From NCBI GenBank assembly GCA_963847615.1, contig CAWKAN010000016.1:124001-188000 (forward strand): a stretch of DNA of 64,000 nt, in the 5' to 3' direction. Below are positions 16,521 to 25,310 of this stretch, piece by piece (position 1 is the stretch's first letter; each line of letters starts with the position of its first letter). The notes beneath the pieces are model-generated. The model worked only from the letters and a program-made list of their open reading frames with translations. It was not told the DNA's origin and made no database searches. This DNA comes from Palsa-883 sp963847615 (GTDB lineage: Bacteria > Pseudomonadota > Alphaproteobacteria > Acetobacterales > Acetobacteraceae). A program made the translations under genes and the position numbers.

Positions 16521-17354
16521 TCAGGCGCCCAGGCCCGGCGGGCGCTGGTCGGGCGGCGTGTAGTCGATGCTGACGAAGCCGCCGCCCTGGTGGCGCTGCG
16601 CCACGGGATCGAGCGGATTCGGCCGGGCCAGGATGTCCGCGGCGTAGTCCTCGGCATTCTGCGTCGGCCGGTAGCCGAGCCGGGCGGCGGCTTCGTTGTT
16701 CCAGTAGCTGCGCGTGTTGGCCGAGACACCCCAGACGGCGAGATAGCCGATGTCGGGCGCGGTGATGCAGCGCGTGATCAACTGCACCAGGTCGTCGTTG
16801 CCCAGCCAGGTGCTGAGATGGCGGAACTCGGTGGGTTTCTCGATCGCGGTGCCGATGCGCAGGCAGATGCCCTCGATGCCGTGCTTGTCCCAGTACATCC
16901 GGGTCATCGCTTCGCCCCACACCTTGCTCAGGCCATAGAACCCGTCCGGCCGCAGATCGCAATCGAGGTCCAGTTTGGTGTCGACGCTGTGCATGCCGAC
17001 CGCGTGGTTGGAACTGGCGAACACGATGCGCCGCACCCGGTGGCGCCGCGCCCCCTCGTAGACCGCGTGCAGGGCGCGCAGGTTGTGCTCGATGATCTCG
17101 GGCAACGGCCGTTCGACGCTGGTGCCCGCCATGTGGATCAGCACGTTGACGCCGGCGAGCAATCGGTCCACGAAGTCCGCTTCACGCAGGTCGCCATGGC
17201 AGACGTCCTCCTCCGGCGCCAGCGGCGTCAGTGCGCGCCGGCCGCCGGCCGAGCGCAGGCCGACACCCAGTTTGAGCAGCGCGGGCCGCAGCACCGCGCC
17301 GATGTTCCCACTGGCGCCCGACAGTGCCACCTTGGTCATGCCCACCTTGGTCAT
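16521..17354 (-). CDS. NAD-dependent epimerase/dehydratase, uronate dehydrogenase-like
   Basis: The 277-residue extended SDR has GASGNIG at 13-19 for NAD binding and the YGLSK catalytic pair (Y140, K144) with SSN at 114-116. The LIHMAGTSVERP segment and the length near 270 match uronate dehydrogenases, which oxidise glucuronate or galacturonate to lactones, better than GalE-type epimerases. Two near-identical starts (MTKVG then MTKVA) exist; I chose 17354 since CGGAGGA lies 8 bases upstream. It diverges from the acyl-CoA dehydrogenase gene and precedes the amidase gene. No uronate transport or aldarate genes are adjacent; the nearest possible partner is the enolase-superfamily gene at 21.4 kb. 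Confidence 0.75.
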   Translation of the reverse strand: MTKVGMTKVALSGASGNIGAVLRPALLKLGVGLRSAGGRRALTPLAPEEDVCHGDLREADFVDRLLAGVNVLIHMAGTSVERPLPEIIEHNLRALHAVYEGARRHRVRRIVFASSNHAVGMHSVDTKLDLDCDLRPDGFYGLSKVWGEAMTRMYWDKHGIEGICLRIGTAIEKPTEFRHLSTWLGNDDLVQLITRCITAPDIGYLAVWGVSANTRSYWNNEAAARLGYRPTQNAEDYAADILARPNPLDPVAQRHQGGGFVSIDYTPPDQRPPGLGA

Positions 17355-17705
17355 GCAATTTCCTCCGACGACGACGACAGGACGGGGCCGGCATGGTTCC
17401 GAGTGACCCGACGCCGCGGCTGCCATGTTAGCGGCAACCTTCGCCGGGCGCAGCACGGGCGCACGTCCTTGCGGCGCCGGCGGGCCGTCCCGGCGGCGGT
17501 TGCCGCAACGCGCATCGCCGCCGCCCGGCCGGGTGGCGGACGCTGTCGTTGGGCTCTGTGCTTTGGCAGCGGGTGCGATCATGCCAAACAGGCGGTCGCC
17601 ACGGCACGACGAAGGACGCCGCATGACCGATCGCCGCGCCAAGCCGATGTTGCTGATCGGCGTCCGCCAGATTGTTCGATCAACCGCCAACCGGGGACCG
17701 CGTTC
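17355..17705. other. Divergent intergenic region
   Basis: This roughly 350-base gap separates the divergent uronate-dehydrogenase-like and acyl-CoA dehydrogenase genes and must hold both promoters. I see a GC-rich stretch and no convincing gene, terminator or operator palindrome. Confidence 0.5.
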
Positions 17706-18905
17706 ATGGAGTTCGATTTGACAAAGGAACAGCGCCGCCTGCAAATCGAGGCTCGGCGCGTCGCCGAAACGATCATCGCACCCCGCGCCGCCGAGGTGGA
17801 CCGGGCGGAAGCCTATCCTTGGGACAACGTCGCCGCGCTGCGCGACGCCGGGCTGCTGGGCTACACCATCCCGCTTGCCTATGGCGGCGCCGGCGGCAGT
17901 TTCCGCGACGCCGCCATCATCGTCGAGGAGATGGCCCGCGTCTGCGGCGTGACCGGACGCATCGCCGTCGAGGCCAACATGGGCGCGATCTCGGCGGTGA
18001 TGCACTACGGCACCGAGGCGCAGAAACGTCTGGCTGCCGAACTCGTGCTGGGCGGCGACAAGCCGGCGATCTGCATCACCGAGCCCGAGGCCGGCTCCGC
18101 CGCCACCGAGATGACCACGCGCGCCGACCGCCGCGCCGGGCACTACGTGCTCAACGGCCGCAAGCATTGGATCACCGGCGGCGGCGTGTCGCGGCTGCAC
18201 CTGATCTTCGCCCGCATCTTCGACGCAGCCGGGCGCCGGCAGGGCATCGGCGGGTTCCTCGCGGTGCGCAACGACGCCGGGACGCCGAAGGGCCTGACCA
18301 TCGGCCGGCGCGAGCCGACCATGGGGCTGCGCGGCATCCCCGAAACCGAGGTGATCTTCGAGGACCTGGTGATCCCCGACGACATGGTGCTGTGCACCGC
18401 GGCCGGCGTGCCGCACGGTTTTTCCGGGCTGATGAACGCCTACAACAGCCAGCGCGTCGGCGCGGCAACGGTGGCGCTGGGTCTGGCGCAGGGCGCGTTC
18501 GAGGCGGCGACCGACTTCGCCCGCGCGCGCCACCAGTTCGGCCGGCCGATCGCCGAGTTCCAGGGGCTGCAATGGATGCTCGCCGACATGGCGATCGGGC
18601 TGAACGCGGCGCGGCTGGGGATCCACCAGGCCGCTTCCAGCGCCGATCCGTTCCCCGATCCACTGCTGGCGGCGCAGGCGAAAGTGTTCGCCTCCGAGAT
18701 GGCGATCCGGGTGACCAACGACGCGCTGCAGATGTTCGGGGCGCGCGGCTACTCGCGCGGCTTTCCGATGGAGCGGATGGCGCGGGACGCGCGCATGTTC
18801 ACCATCGGCGGCGGCACGGCGCAGGTGCTGCGCAATTTCATCGCCGGCAAGGTGCTGGGCTGGAAGCTGCCACAGACGCGGGATGGCGCCGCGGTGGCGG
18901 AGTGA
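17706..18905 (+). CDS. Acyl-CoA dehydrogenase-family flavoprotein without the catalytic Glu
   Basis: The 399-residue protein has full acyl-CoA dehydrogenase architecture: N-terminal helical domain, CITEPEAGSAATEM (residues 123-136), the beta domain with KHWITGGG, and the C-terminal RHQFGRPIAEFQ and QMFGARGYSR motifs. The usual base in the YEGT-like motif is Gly here (IGGGTAQ, residue 369). The alternative position used by isovaleryl/long-chain enzymes is Gln (Q249 in NSQR). A proton-abstracting Glu is therefore missing, while an Arg at R85 is present. This pattern recalls 3-sulfinopropionyl-CoA desulfinases rather than ordinary dehydrogenases, though that is from memory. GGGGA precedes the ATG. 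Confidence 0.85.
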   Translation: MEFDLTKEQRRLQIEARRVAETIIAPRAAEVDRAEAYPWDNVAALRDAGLLGYTIPLAYGGAGGSFRDAAIIVEEMARVCGVTGRIAVEANMGAISAVMHYGTEAQKRLAAELVLGGDKPAICITEPEAGSAATEMTTRADRRAGHYVLNGRKHWITGGGVSRLHLIFARIFDAAGRRQGIGGFLAVRNDAGTPKGLTIGRREPTMGLRGIPETEVIFEDLVIPDDMVLCTAAGVPHGFSGLMNAYNSQRVGAATVALGLAQGAFEAATDFARARHQFGRPIAEFQGLQWMLADMAIGLNAARLGIHQAASSADPFPDPLLAAQAKVFASEMAIRVTNDALQMFGARGYSRGFPMERMARDARMFTIGGGTAQVLRNFIAGKVLGWKLPQTRDGAAVAE

Positions 18906-18918
18906 GTTGGGGGTTGAT

Positions 18919-18943
18919 ATTGATAGCGGGAAGCGCTATCAAT
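18919..18943. promoter_or_regulatory. Perfect palindromic operator upstream of hicAB
   Basis: ATTGATAGCG at 18919-18928 and its exact complement CGCTATCAAT at 18934-18943 are separated by five bases, ending 5 bases before the hicA start. Position and symmetry fit an autorepressor site for the HicB antitoxin; binding itself is inferred. Confidence 0.75.
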
Positions 18944-18948
18944 AATCC

Positions 18949-19203
18949 ATGACCAGTGCCCGGCACCGAACGCTGGTCGCGATCTTCGCCCGGCCGACGC
19001 GGTCGGACATAAGGTGGGCGGAGATCGAGACGCTGGTGCGCGGTGTGGGAGGTGAAGTGTTGGAGCGTGAGGGCAGCCGTGTTGCGTTCATCCTGAACGG
19101 CATCCGTGCCGTGTTCCATCGCCCGCATCCGCGGCCGACAGCGAGCAAGGGCGCGGTGGACGCGGTGCGGCGCTTCCTGGTGACTGCGGGTGTAAAACGA
19201 TGA
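18949..19203 (+). CDS. hicA: HicA-family toxin (mRNA interferase)
   Basis: The 84-residue basic protein matches the HicA double-stranded-RNA-binding-like fold: an N-terminal TLVAIFARPTRSDIRWAEIE helix, VGGEVLEREGSRVAFIL and the C-terminal FHRPHPRPTASKGAVD motif typical of the HicA subgroup paired with longer HicB proteins. HicA toxins cleave mRNA and tmRNA and are held inactive by HicB. The ATG at 18949 has no clear ribosome-binding site and lies next to a perfect operator palindrome. It overlaps the antitoxin start by 4 bases, so translation is coupled. The GSHH catalytic His seen in the classical subgroup is not obvious; the His residues at 57 and 60 are candidates. Confidence 0.88.
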   Translation: MTSARHRTLVAIFARPTRSDIRWAEIETLVRGVGGEVLEREGSRVAFILNGIRAVFHRPHPRPTASKGAVDAVRRFLVTAGVKR

Positions 19204-19520
19204 TGACCTACAAGGGATACACCGCCGGCCCGATCGATTTCGACCCAGGGGACGGCGTGTTCTCCGGCACGGTGGCCGACCTGAAGGACGTGATCCATTT
19301 CGAGGGACGCACCGCGAAGGAGCTGGAAAAATCCTTCCGTGACAGCATCGACGACTACCTCGCGCTGTGCGCCGAGCGGGGCGAGGCGCCGGACCGGCCG
19401 TTCAACGGCAAGATCCTGGTGCGCACCGCGCCCGCGCTCCATCGCAAGGCGGTGCTGAGCGCGACCGCCGAAGGTATCAGCTTGAGCCAGTGGATTTCGC
19501 GGCAGATCGAGCTGGCGTAG
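19200..19520 (+). CDS. hicB: HicB-family antitoxin with C-terminal ribbon-helix-helix
   Basis: The 106-residue protein has the partly degraded RNase-H-like HicB domain (YKGYTAGPIDFDPGDGVFSG, DVIHFEGRTAKELEKSF, SIDDYLALCAERG) followed by an Arc-like ribbon-helix-helix tail (LHRKAVLSATAEGISLSQW) that should bind the upstream palindrome. It neutralises HicA and represses the operon in known systems. The start overlaps the hicA stop in an ATGATG arrangement; the second ATG at 19203 is an equally good start. The pair is complete and intact, and its placement between unrelated metabolic genes suggests acquisition as a module. Confidence 0.9.
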   Translation: MMTYKGYTAGPIDFDPGDGVFSGTVADLKDVIHFEGRTAKELEKSFRDSIDDYLALCAERGEAPDRPFNGKILVRTAPALHRKAVLSATAEGISLSQWISRQIELA

Positions 19521-19559
19521 CGCCGCCGTCGGCATCGTCGCGCTGCCGCCCGCGTGCGT

Positions 19560-19597
19560 CATCGCTCTCCCTGCATCGCTCTCCCTGCATCGCTCTC
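19560..19597. repeat. Tandem 14-mer, about 2.7 copies
   Basis: The unit CATCGCTCTCCCTG repeats head to tail from 19560, with a third copy degrading at its end, between hicB and the GST gene. Its role is unknown. Confidence 0.7.
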
Positions 19598-19671
19598 TGG
19601 GCGGCACGCCTGGATACGCAGGGCCGCGCCGTGCCATCCTGTCCACCGCACCATACTCGGGAGGTCCACGC

Positions 19672-20334
19672 ATGTCCGAAGGTCGCCTGGTGATCGGCAA
19701 CCGCCGCTACTCGTCCTGGTCGCTGCGCGGCTGGCTGGCCGTCCGGCTGGCCGGGCTGGATGTCGAGGTGGAGTTGATCCCATTCAGCCGCCCTGACCCG
19801 ACCCCGGCGATCGGCCAGCTCTCGCCCAACGGCCTGGTGCCGTATCTGGAGCATCGCGGCGCGCGCGTCTGGGAGTCGCTGTCGGTCTGCGAATACTGCG
19901 CCGAGATCACGCCCGGGCTTTGGCCGGCGGACCGGGTCGCGCGCGCACATGCCCGCTCGATCGCCGCCGAAATGCATGCCGGGTTCCGCGGGCTGCGTCA
20001 GGCGATGTGGATAAATCTGGGGCGTGATTTCGCCGGGCTCGGCCGCACCGCCGACGCGCTGGCCGACATCGCACATATCGAGGCGATGTGGGCGGAGGCG
20101 CGCGCCCGCTTCGGCGGGGGCGGCCGGTTCCTGTTCGGCGCGACGTTCGGCGTGGCGGATGCGATGTACGCCCCGGTGGCGACGCGGCTGCTGACCTGGA
20201 AGCCGGTGATCTCGGCCGCGACCCAGGCCTATTGCGACGCCGTGCGTGCCCATCCGCTGGTCGCCGCCTGGTACGACGCCGCGGCGGCCGAGCCGGATGA
20301 CTGGAATCTGCCCGACTACGAAACGGTCGCGTGA
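19672..20334 (+). CDS. Glutathione S-transferase family protein
   Basis: The 220-residue protein has a thioredoxin-like N-domain with the Ser-type active site RYSSWSLRGWL (residues 12-22), the cis-Pro motif LVPYLEH and ESLSVCEY for glutathione binding, then an all-helical C-domain with FGVADAMYAPVATRL. It belongs to the group sometimes annotated as GST_N_3 or maleylacetoacetate-isomerase-like. GGGAGG lies upstream of the ATG at 19672. A VOC-domain gene follows after 47 bases; both suggest detoxification or ring-cleavage chemistry. The substrate is unknown. Confidence 0.88.
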   Translation: MSEGRLVIGNRRYSSWSLRGWLAVRLAGLDVEVELIPFSRPDPTPAIGQLSPNGLVPYLEHRGARVWESLSVCEYCAEITPGLWPADRVARAHARSIAAEMHAGFRGLRQAMWINLGRDFAGLGRTADALADIAHIEAMWAEARARFGGGGRFLFGATFGVADAMYAPVATRLLTWKPVISAATQAYCDAVRAHPLVAAWYDAAAAEPDDWNLPDYETVA

Positions 20335-20381
20335 GGCGGGCCGTCGCGTGAGCCAGGCGGCCAGGTGAGCCGGGCTGGCAC

Positions 20382-21194
20382 ATGAATAAGACGGGCGCGC
20401 TCGATCATGTCGGCGTGGTCGGGCACAACCTGGCGGCGCTGGCGGCGCAGTACGCCCGGCTTGGCTTTACGCTGACGCCGCGCGCGCTGGCCGGCGGCGG
20501 GCGCATCGAGAATCGCTGCGCGATGTTGCGGCAGGGCTACGTCGAACTGATCGCCCTGGTGCCCGGCGCCAGCAGCGCGACGTTGGCGCGGATGCTGGCC
20601 CATCACGCCGGCGCCCATATCATCGCACTGGCCATCGACGACGCGGCGGCAACGATCGCGCGGCTGCATCGCGCCGGGATCGATTGTTCCGTAGCGGAAC
20701 AGTCCGAGCGCGGGATCGATGCGGCCGACCCGACCGGACCGCGTGCGCGGTTCCTGCATCTGCCGGTGGCGGACCAACCGGAGGTCCGGATCAACCTGAT
20801 CCGCCACCTCACGCCTGAGCTGCTCTGGCAGGCGCGGTTCCTGACCCACCCGAACCATGCCGTTGCGCTCGAGGAGGTCGTGCTCGTCGTCCCCGCCCCG
20901 GCCGAAACCGCCGCGCGTTTCTCGCGCCTCGCGGGACAGCCGGTGGTGCCCGATCCGGCCGGCGGCTACGCGCTGGTGTTGCCGCGCGGCCGCATCCGGC
21001 TGCTGCCTGCCGATGCGTTCGCCGCGAAGCTGCCTGCGGTGCCATCGATCGCCGGCATCACCCTGCGTACGGACGATGCGCGTGCGGCGATCACGCAGGT
21101 GCTGGGCGACGCCGGCGTTCCGCATAACGTTGCCGACGGTGCGGTGACGACGCAGTCCGTCTCGTCCGGCGGCGTGGCGCTACACTTTATATAG
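20382..21194 (+). CDS. VOC-superfamily (glyoxalase-like) protein
   Basis: The 270-residue protein begins LDHVGVVGHNLAALAAQYARLGF and continues in two glyoxalase-like beta-alpha-beta repeats, the second with GITLRTDDARAAI near the C-terminus, as in the Glyoxalase_3-like group. The opening DHV motif carries a potential metal-binding His. Known relatives include dioxygenases, dehalogenases and proteins with no assigned activity. It follows the GST gene closely and ends at the TAG at 21192, before a repeat-rich gap. Confidence 0.75.
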   Translation: MNKTGALDHVGVVGHNLAALAAQYARLGFTLTPRALAGGGRIENRCAMLRQGYVELIALVPGASSATLARMLAHHAGAHIIALAIDDAAATIARLHRAGIDCSVAEQSERGIDAADPTGPRARFLHLPVADQPEVRINLIRHLTPELLWQARFLTHPNHAVALEEVVLVVPAPAETAARFSRLAGQPVVPDPAGGYALVLPRGRIRLLPADAFAAKLPAVPSIAGITLRTDDARAAITQVLGDAGVPHNVADGAVTTQSVSSGGVALHFI

Positions 21195-21229
21195 CGCCCG
21201 AACGCGTTCATTTTGACCGGGGCCATCGG

Positions 21230-21268
21230 CCCGGCTGTTCGCCCCGGCTGTTCGCCCCGGCTGTTCGC
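21230..21268. repeat. Three tandem 13-mers
   Basis: The unit CCCGGCTGTTCGC occurs three times head to tail downstream of the VOC gene, just before the mirrored repeat pair. Confidence 0.7.
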
Positions 21269-21276
21269 AAGGCGCC

Positions 21277-21382
21277 GTAGGGCGGAAAAGCGCAGCGCCT
21301 TCCGCCATCCGCAAGATCTGCCCCAACCGCAAACCGTCGAGACGCCGCAAGCGGCGGAAGGCGCTGCGCTTTTCCGCCCTAC
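21277..21382. repeat. Mirrored 30-bp repeat pair, GTAGGGCGGAA family, copy 3
   Basis: GTAGGGCGGAAAAGCGCAGC begins a 30-base unit at 21277-21306, matched perfectly in reverse complement at 21353-21382. Compensating changes relative to copies 1 and 2 (AAAA/TTTT and GCGCCTTCC/GGAAGGCGC) keep the pairing. It lies between convergent genes. Confidence 0.9.
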
Positions 21383-21418
21383 GTCCATGCCGCCGCCGCG
21401 GACGACGCCGGGCAACAC

Positions 21419-22576
21419 TTATTGGTCCACCACCGAGCCATCCTCGTGCGGGCGCATGCGGATCGGCCGCGGGCGGTACGGGAAGCGTCGTTCCGCGTCC
21501 GCTACCAGCTCCACCCCGATCCCAGGGGCGTCAGGGATCGCGATGAACCCGCCCTGCTGCTCGGCCAGACCGGTGGCGAGATCGTTGCCCAACAGCGCCG
21601 AACCGCCGTCGAGCTCCGGCGTGCGCGACGGATACTCCTGGATCGCGAAATTCGGAATGCAGGCGGCGATCTGCAGGCAGGCCGCGGTGCTGACCGGCGA
21701 CAGCGGGTTGTGCGGCACCACCCAGGCGTCGTGCGCCTCGGCGATCGCGGCGATCTTCTTCGCCCCGGTGATGCCGCCGCACAGGCACACGTCCGGGCGC
21801 AGGTATTGCACCGCGTTGCGGGCCAGCAACGTTTGGAACTGATAGAGGCTGGTGAAGCGCTCGCCGGTGGCGATCGGGATGTTGATATGCTGGGCGACCA
21901 GTGCCATGGCGTCGAAGCTGTTCGGGCGCAGCGGGTCCTCGAAGAACATCGGGGTGTATTGCTCGATTCCCCGCCCCAGCGCGATCGCCTCCGGCGGGGT
22001 CAGCCGGCGGTGGATCTCGATGCAGAGATCGACCTTCGGGCCGACCGCCTCGCGCAGTCGGCGCACATTGTCGATGGCTTCTTCGATCTTGGCCGCGTGC
22101 GGCTTGTAGTATGGCGTGGCCTCATCCTCATCGAGCAACGGATTCAGGTGGCCCAGCGCGGTGAAGCCGGCCTCCTTCAGCCGCACCGCCTCCTCCAACA
22201 GCTTGTCGATCGTGCGGCCTTTCACATGGCCATAGAGTCGCGCCTTGTGGCGCATCCTGCCGCCCAGCAGCTCGTGCACCGGAACGTTGAAGAACTTGCC
22301 CTTGATGTCCCACAGCGCGATGTCGATCGCCGAGACGGCGCCGGTGATCGCGCCGCCGGTGAAATGGTTGGCGCGCAGCATGACGTTCCAGTGGTGCTCG
22401 ATCGGGAAGGGGTCCTTGCCGATCAGGTATTCGCCATACTTGGCGATCGATGCCGCGGAGGCCTCCAGCTGGCCCCAGGTGCCGGACTCGCCCAGCCCGA
22501 CGATGCCGCTATCGGTGTGCACGCGAACATAGAGGAAGCGGTCCAGCAGCAGCGGTTCGACCTTGGTGATTTTCAT
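21419..22576 (-). CDS. Enolase-superfamily sugar-acid dehydratase (mandelate racemase/MLE family)
   Basis: The 385-residue protein has the enolase-superfamily metal ligands E187 (LCIEIHRR), E213 (FFEDPL) and E239 (TGERF) with catalytic His candidates H189 and H289 (VPHNPLSP). This pattern fits the mannonate/galactonate dehydratase subgroup, which removes water from aldonic or aldaric acids. The lid domain is at the N-terminus (MKITKVEPLLL). The start at 22576 is the only good ATG at the family N-terminus. It diverges from the broken histidine kinase gene across 376 bases. A link with the uronate-dehydrogenase-like gene at 16.5 kb is possible but not shown. Confidence 0.85.
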   Translation of the reverse strand: MKITKVEPLLLDRFLYVRVHTDSGIVGLGESGTWGQLEASAASIAKYGEYLIGKDPFPIEHHWNVMLRANHFTGGAITGAVSAIDIALWDIKGKFFNVPVHELLGGRMRHKARLYGHVKGRTIDKLLEEAVRLKEAGFTALGHLNPLLDEDEATPYYKPHAAKIEEAIDNVRRLREAVGPKVDLCIEIHRRLTPPEAIALGRGIEQYTPMFFEDPLRPNSFDAMALVAQHINIPIATGERFTSLYQFQTLLARNAVQYLRPDVCLCGGITGAKKIAAIAEAHDAWVVPHNPLSPVSTAACLQIAACIPNFAIQEYPSRTPELDGGSALLGNDLATGLAEQQGGFIAIPDAPGIGVELVADAERRFPYRPRPIRMRPHEDGSVVDQ

Positions 22577-22952
22577 GCCCGTTGTCCTCGCTTTGCGCAC
22601 CGGCCGCAGCTTGCCCGCCACGACGACAATGAACAAACCTCGGGCGACGTGGCGCGGGCAGTGGACCTCAGCTACTGAATGAAATCGCGTCCGCAAGCGC
22701 AGCCCGCCGATGCGGCTCGGTTCGTCGGTTCCGGCCTGCCCGGCGGTTCGCCGTGCCGCCAGGCGGTCCGCCCATATCGAGCCCGCCGGTTGCAGGTTCG
22801 GCTGGTGGTGCCAGCACATCGCGCATTCGCGACCGCAGCGCGCAACTATTTGTGACTTTCAACCTCGGCCTGATCCATCTACGGTTGCTGACCCGGCCTG
22901 ATCCGTCTAGGATTGCTGACCGCGCCTGCGGGAGAACTTGGGCCGAGGCGGA
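22577..22952. promoter_or_regulatory. Divergent intergenic region with tandem 28-mer
   Basis: This gap between the dehydratase and kinase genes contains no gene I can support. Two head-to-tail 28-base units starting CGGCCTGATCC lie at 22866-22893 and 22894-22921, identical except at three positions and ending 31 bases before the kinase start. They could be regulator-binding sites; that is inferred from position. Confidence 0.55.
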
Positions 22953-25177
22953 ATGGCGAGGGAGAGTGAGTCGCGGCGGCAGCGCTTTCCCCTGCCGTCG
23001 GTCAGTCGTTCGTTGCAGATCATGGCGATTGCGGTGGCGGTGGTGATCATCGCCGCCACGGCGCAGCAGCTCGTGCGCGTCCGCGAGACGACGATCGACA
23101 ACACCGAGCGGCAGTTGTCGCGCCTGGACGTGGTGCTGGCGGAGCAGACCGGCCGCGCGGCCGAGACGGTCGATTTCATCCTGCGCAACGCAATGGATGC
23201 GACGCGGCGGTTGCCGTCCGGGACCCCGCCGCATGCCGCCGTCACGGACGACCTGCTGCGCCATTGGGTCGAGGGGGTGCGGCAGGTTCGCGGGGTCTGC
23301 GTCACCGACCGGGACGGCAGCATCGTCTTCGCCTCGGGCCCGCCGATGCAGGGCGATGTGCCCCGGGTGCTGCATGCCGCGCTGGCATATCACGCGACGC
23401 ATCCCGCGGCCGGCCTGCGGATCAGCGGTCCGCTGCGCGAGAGCGATGGCGTGTGGACCGCGCTGATGACGCGGCGGATCAACGCGCCGGACGGCGGATT
23501 CGCCGGCATCGTATCCGCGCGGCTCGACCTGCGCTACTTCGAGGATCTTCTACCGCGCGGTCAACTTGCACCAGGGCAGCGCCATCCTGCTGCATCTGCG
23601 CGACGGCACGGTGCTGGCGCGCTACCCGCACGACGAGGCCGCGATCGGCGCGAGCTACGCTGATCTGCCGCCGTTCAAGGACATCCTGGCCCACGCCATG
23701 GCCGGGACGTTGATCATGGACAGTCCGCTGGACGGGCGGGCGCGCATCCTGGCGATCCGCGCCCTGAACGGGTTCCCGTTGGCCGTCAATGTGTCGGTGG
23801 ACGAAAACCAGGTGCTGGCGAGTTGGCGGCGGCAGGCCTGGTTCTTCGGCGCCGACGCGCTGATCGCCTGCGGGCTGATCGTCGCGCTGATGTTCCTGCT
23901 CGCCAGCCGGTCGCGCCAGGTCGAGCGGCTGGTGGTCGAGTTCCGCGACGCCAAGGACGCCGCGGAGCGGGCCAATGCCAGGCTGGTCGAGCAGATGGAG
24001 GAGCGCGAGCGCGCCGAGGCGGCGCTGCGCCAGGCGCAAAGAATCGAAGCGGTGGGCCGGCTGACCGGCGGCGTGGCGCACGACTTCAACAACCTGCTGA
24101 GCGTGGTGCTGGGCAACATCGAGCTGCTGTCGCGCAGCACGCGATTGGACCAGACGGCCCAGAACCAGCTTGCGAGCGATGCGGTCGGCGGCGGAGCGCG
24201 GCGCCACGCTGACCGGCCAGCTGCTGGCCTTCGCCCGGCGCCAGCCGCTGGTGCCGCGGCCGGTCGATCTGGACGCGGTGATCACCGGGATGCGGGACCT
24301 GCTGACCAGCGCGCTGGGCAGCGCGATCCGGATCGAGACGATCTCGACGCCGGATCTGTGGCTGGCCATGGCCGATGCGACGCAGATCGAGCTGGTGGTG
24401 CTCAACCTGTCGATCAACGCGCGCGACGCCATGCCGCAGGGCGGCGTGTTGACCATCGAGGCCGCCAATGCGCACGTCGGTCCACCGCAAGGCGCCGCCG
24501 AGCCGGCCGCGGGGGAGCCGGCCGCGGGTGATTACGTCGCGATCACGGTGCGCGACAACGGCGTCGGGATGACCGAGGAGGTTCTGGCGCGGGCGTTCGA
24601 GCCGTTCTTCACCACCAAGGCGCCCGGCGCGGGGTCCGGCCTTGGTCTGTCGCAGGTCTACGGGACGGCGCGGCAACTGGGCGGTGGCGTGCGGATCGAC
24701 AGTGCCCCCGGCGTCGGCACCTGCGTCACGATCTACCTGCCCCGCGCCAGCGCGATGGCGCCGCCGCCGTCGCCGCCTTCCATCATCCCATCCGCGGCGA
24801 GCCCGGGGGCCGTGCTCGTGGTGGACGACGATGCGGCGGTGCGCACCACCACGGTCGAGGTGCTGCGCGACCTGGGCTACGATCTACGCGAAGCCGGTGG
24901 CGGCGAGGAGGCACTCGACCTGCTGCGACGTGACAACCGGATCGAGGTGCTGCTGACCGATGTGGTGATGCCGGGGATGAATGGGGCCGAGCTGGCGCGA
25001 CGCGCGTCCAGCGAGCGACCGGGGCTGACCATCCTGTTCATGTCGGGCTATGCCGATCCGCAAGAGATCACCGGTGCGCTGCGGCGTTACCGGCTGGTGC
25101 GCAAACCCTTCCTGCCCGTCCATTTGGCAATGCAGATCGAGGCGGCGTTGGCGGAACGCCACGCGGTTTCCAGCTGA
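22953..25177 (+). pseudogene. Hybrid sensor histidine kinase broken by two frameshifts
   Basis: Three overlapping reading frames make up one typical kinase. Frame one carries TM1 (SLQIMAIAVAVVIIAATAQQ) and a PDC/Cache-like periplasmic sensor. Frame two has TM2 (ADALIACGLIVALMFLLA), a coiled coil and the His box GGVAHDFNNLLSVVLGN. Frame three has the ATPase domain (NGVGMTEE, GSGLGLSQVYG) and a receiver domain (VLVVDDD, TDVVMPGMNG). The breaks are near 23545 and near 24176-24190; deleting one base at each restores a single protein of about 740 residues. Either the gene has decayed or the assembly carries two one-base insertions. No cognate regulator gene is adjacent. Confidence 0.85.
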
Positions 25178-25310
25178 CCACCGGCCGCCATCGCCCGTTC
25201 ATCACGCCTGGCCATAACTGGCCCGGATCGACGTCAGGGGCGGCATCGGCGAGCGCGCCAAGGCCTCGTCAACTTGCATGTCGGCGCCGGCATGACGCGG
25301 CAGGCAGGCG

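Noticed and set aside
23566..24531. Reading the broken kinase as two or three separate genes
   Set aside because: The frames overlap, start without ribosome-binding sites inside conserved domains, and together make one standard hybrid kinase.
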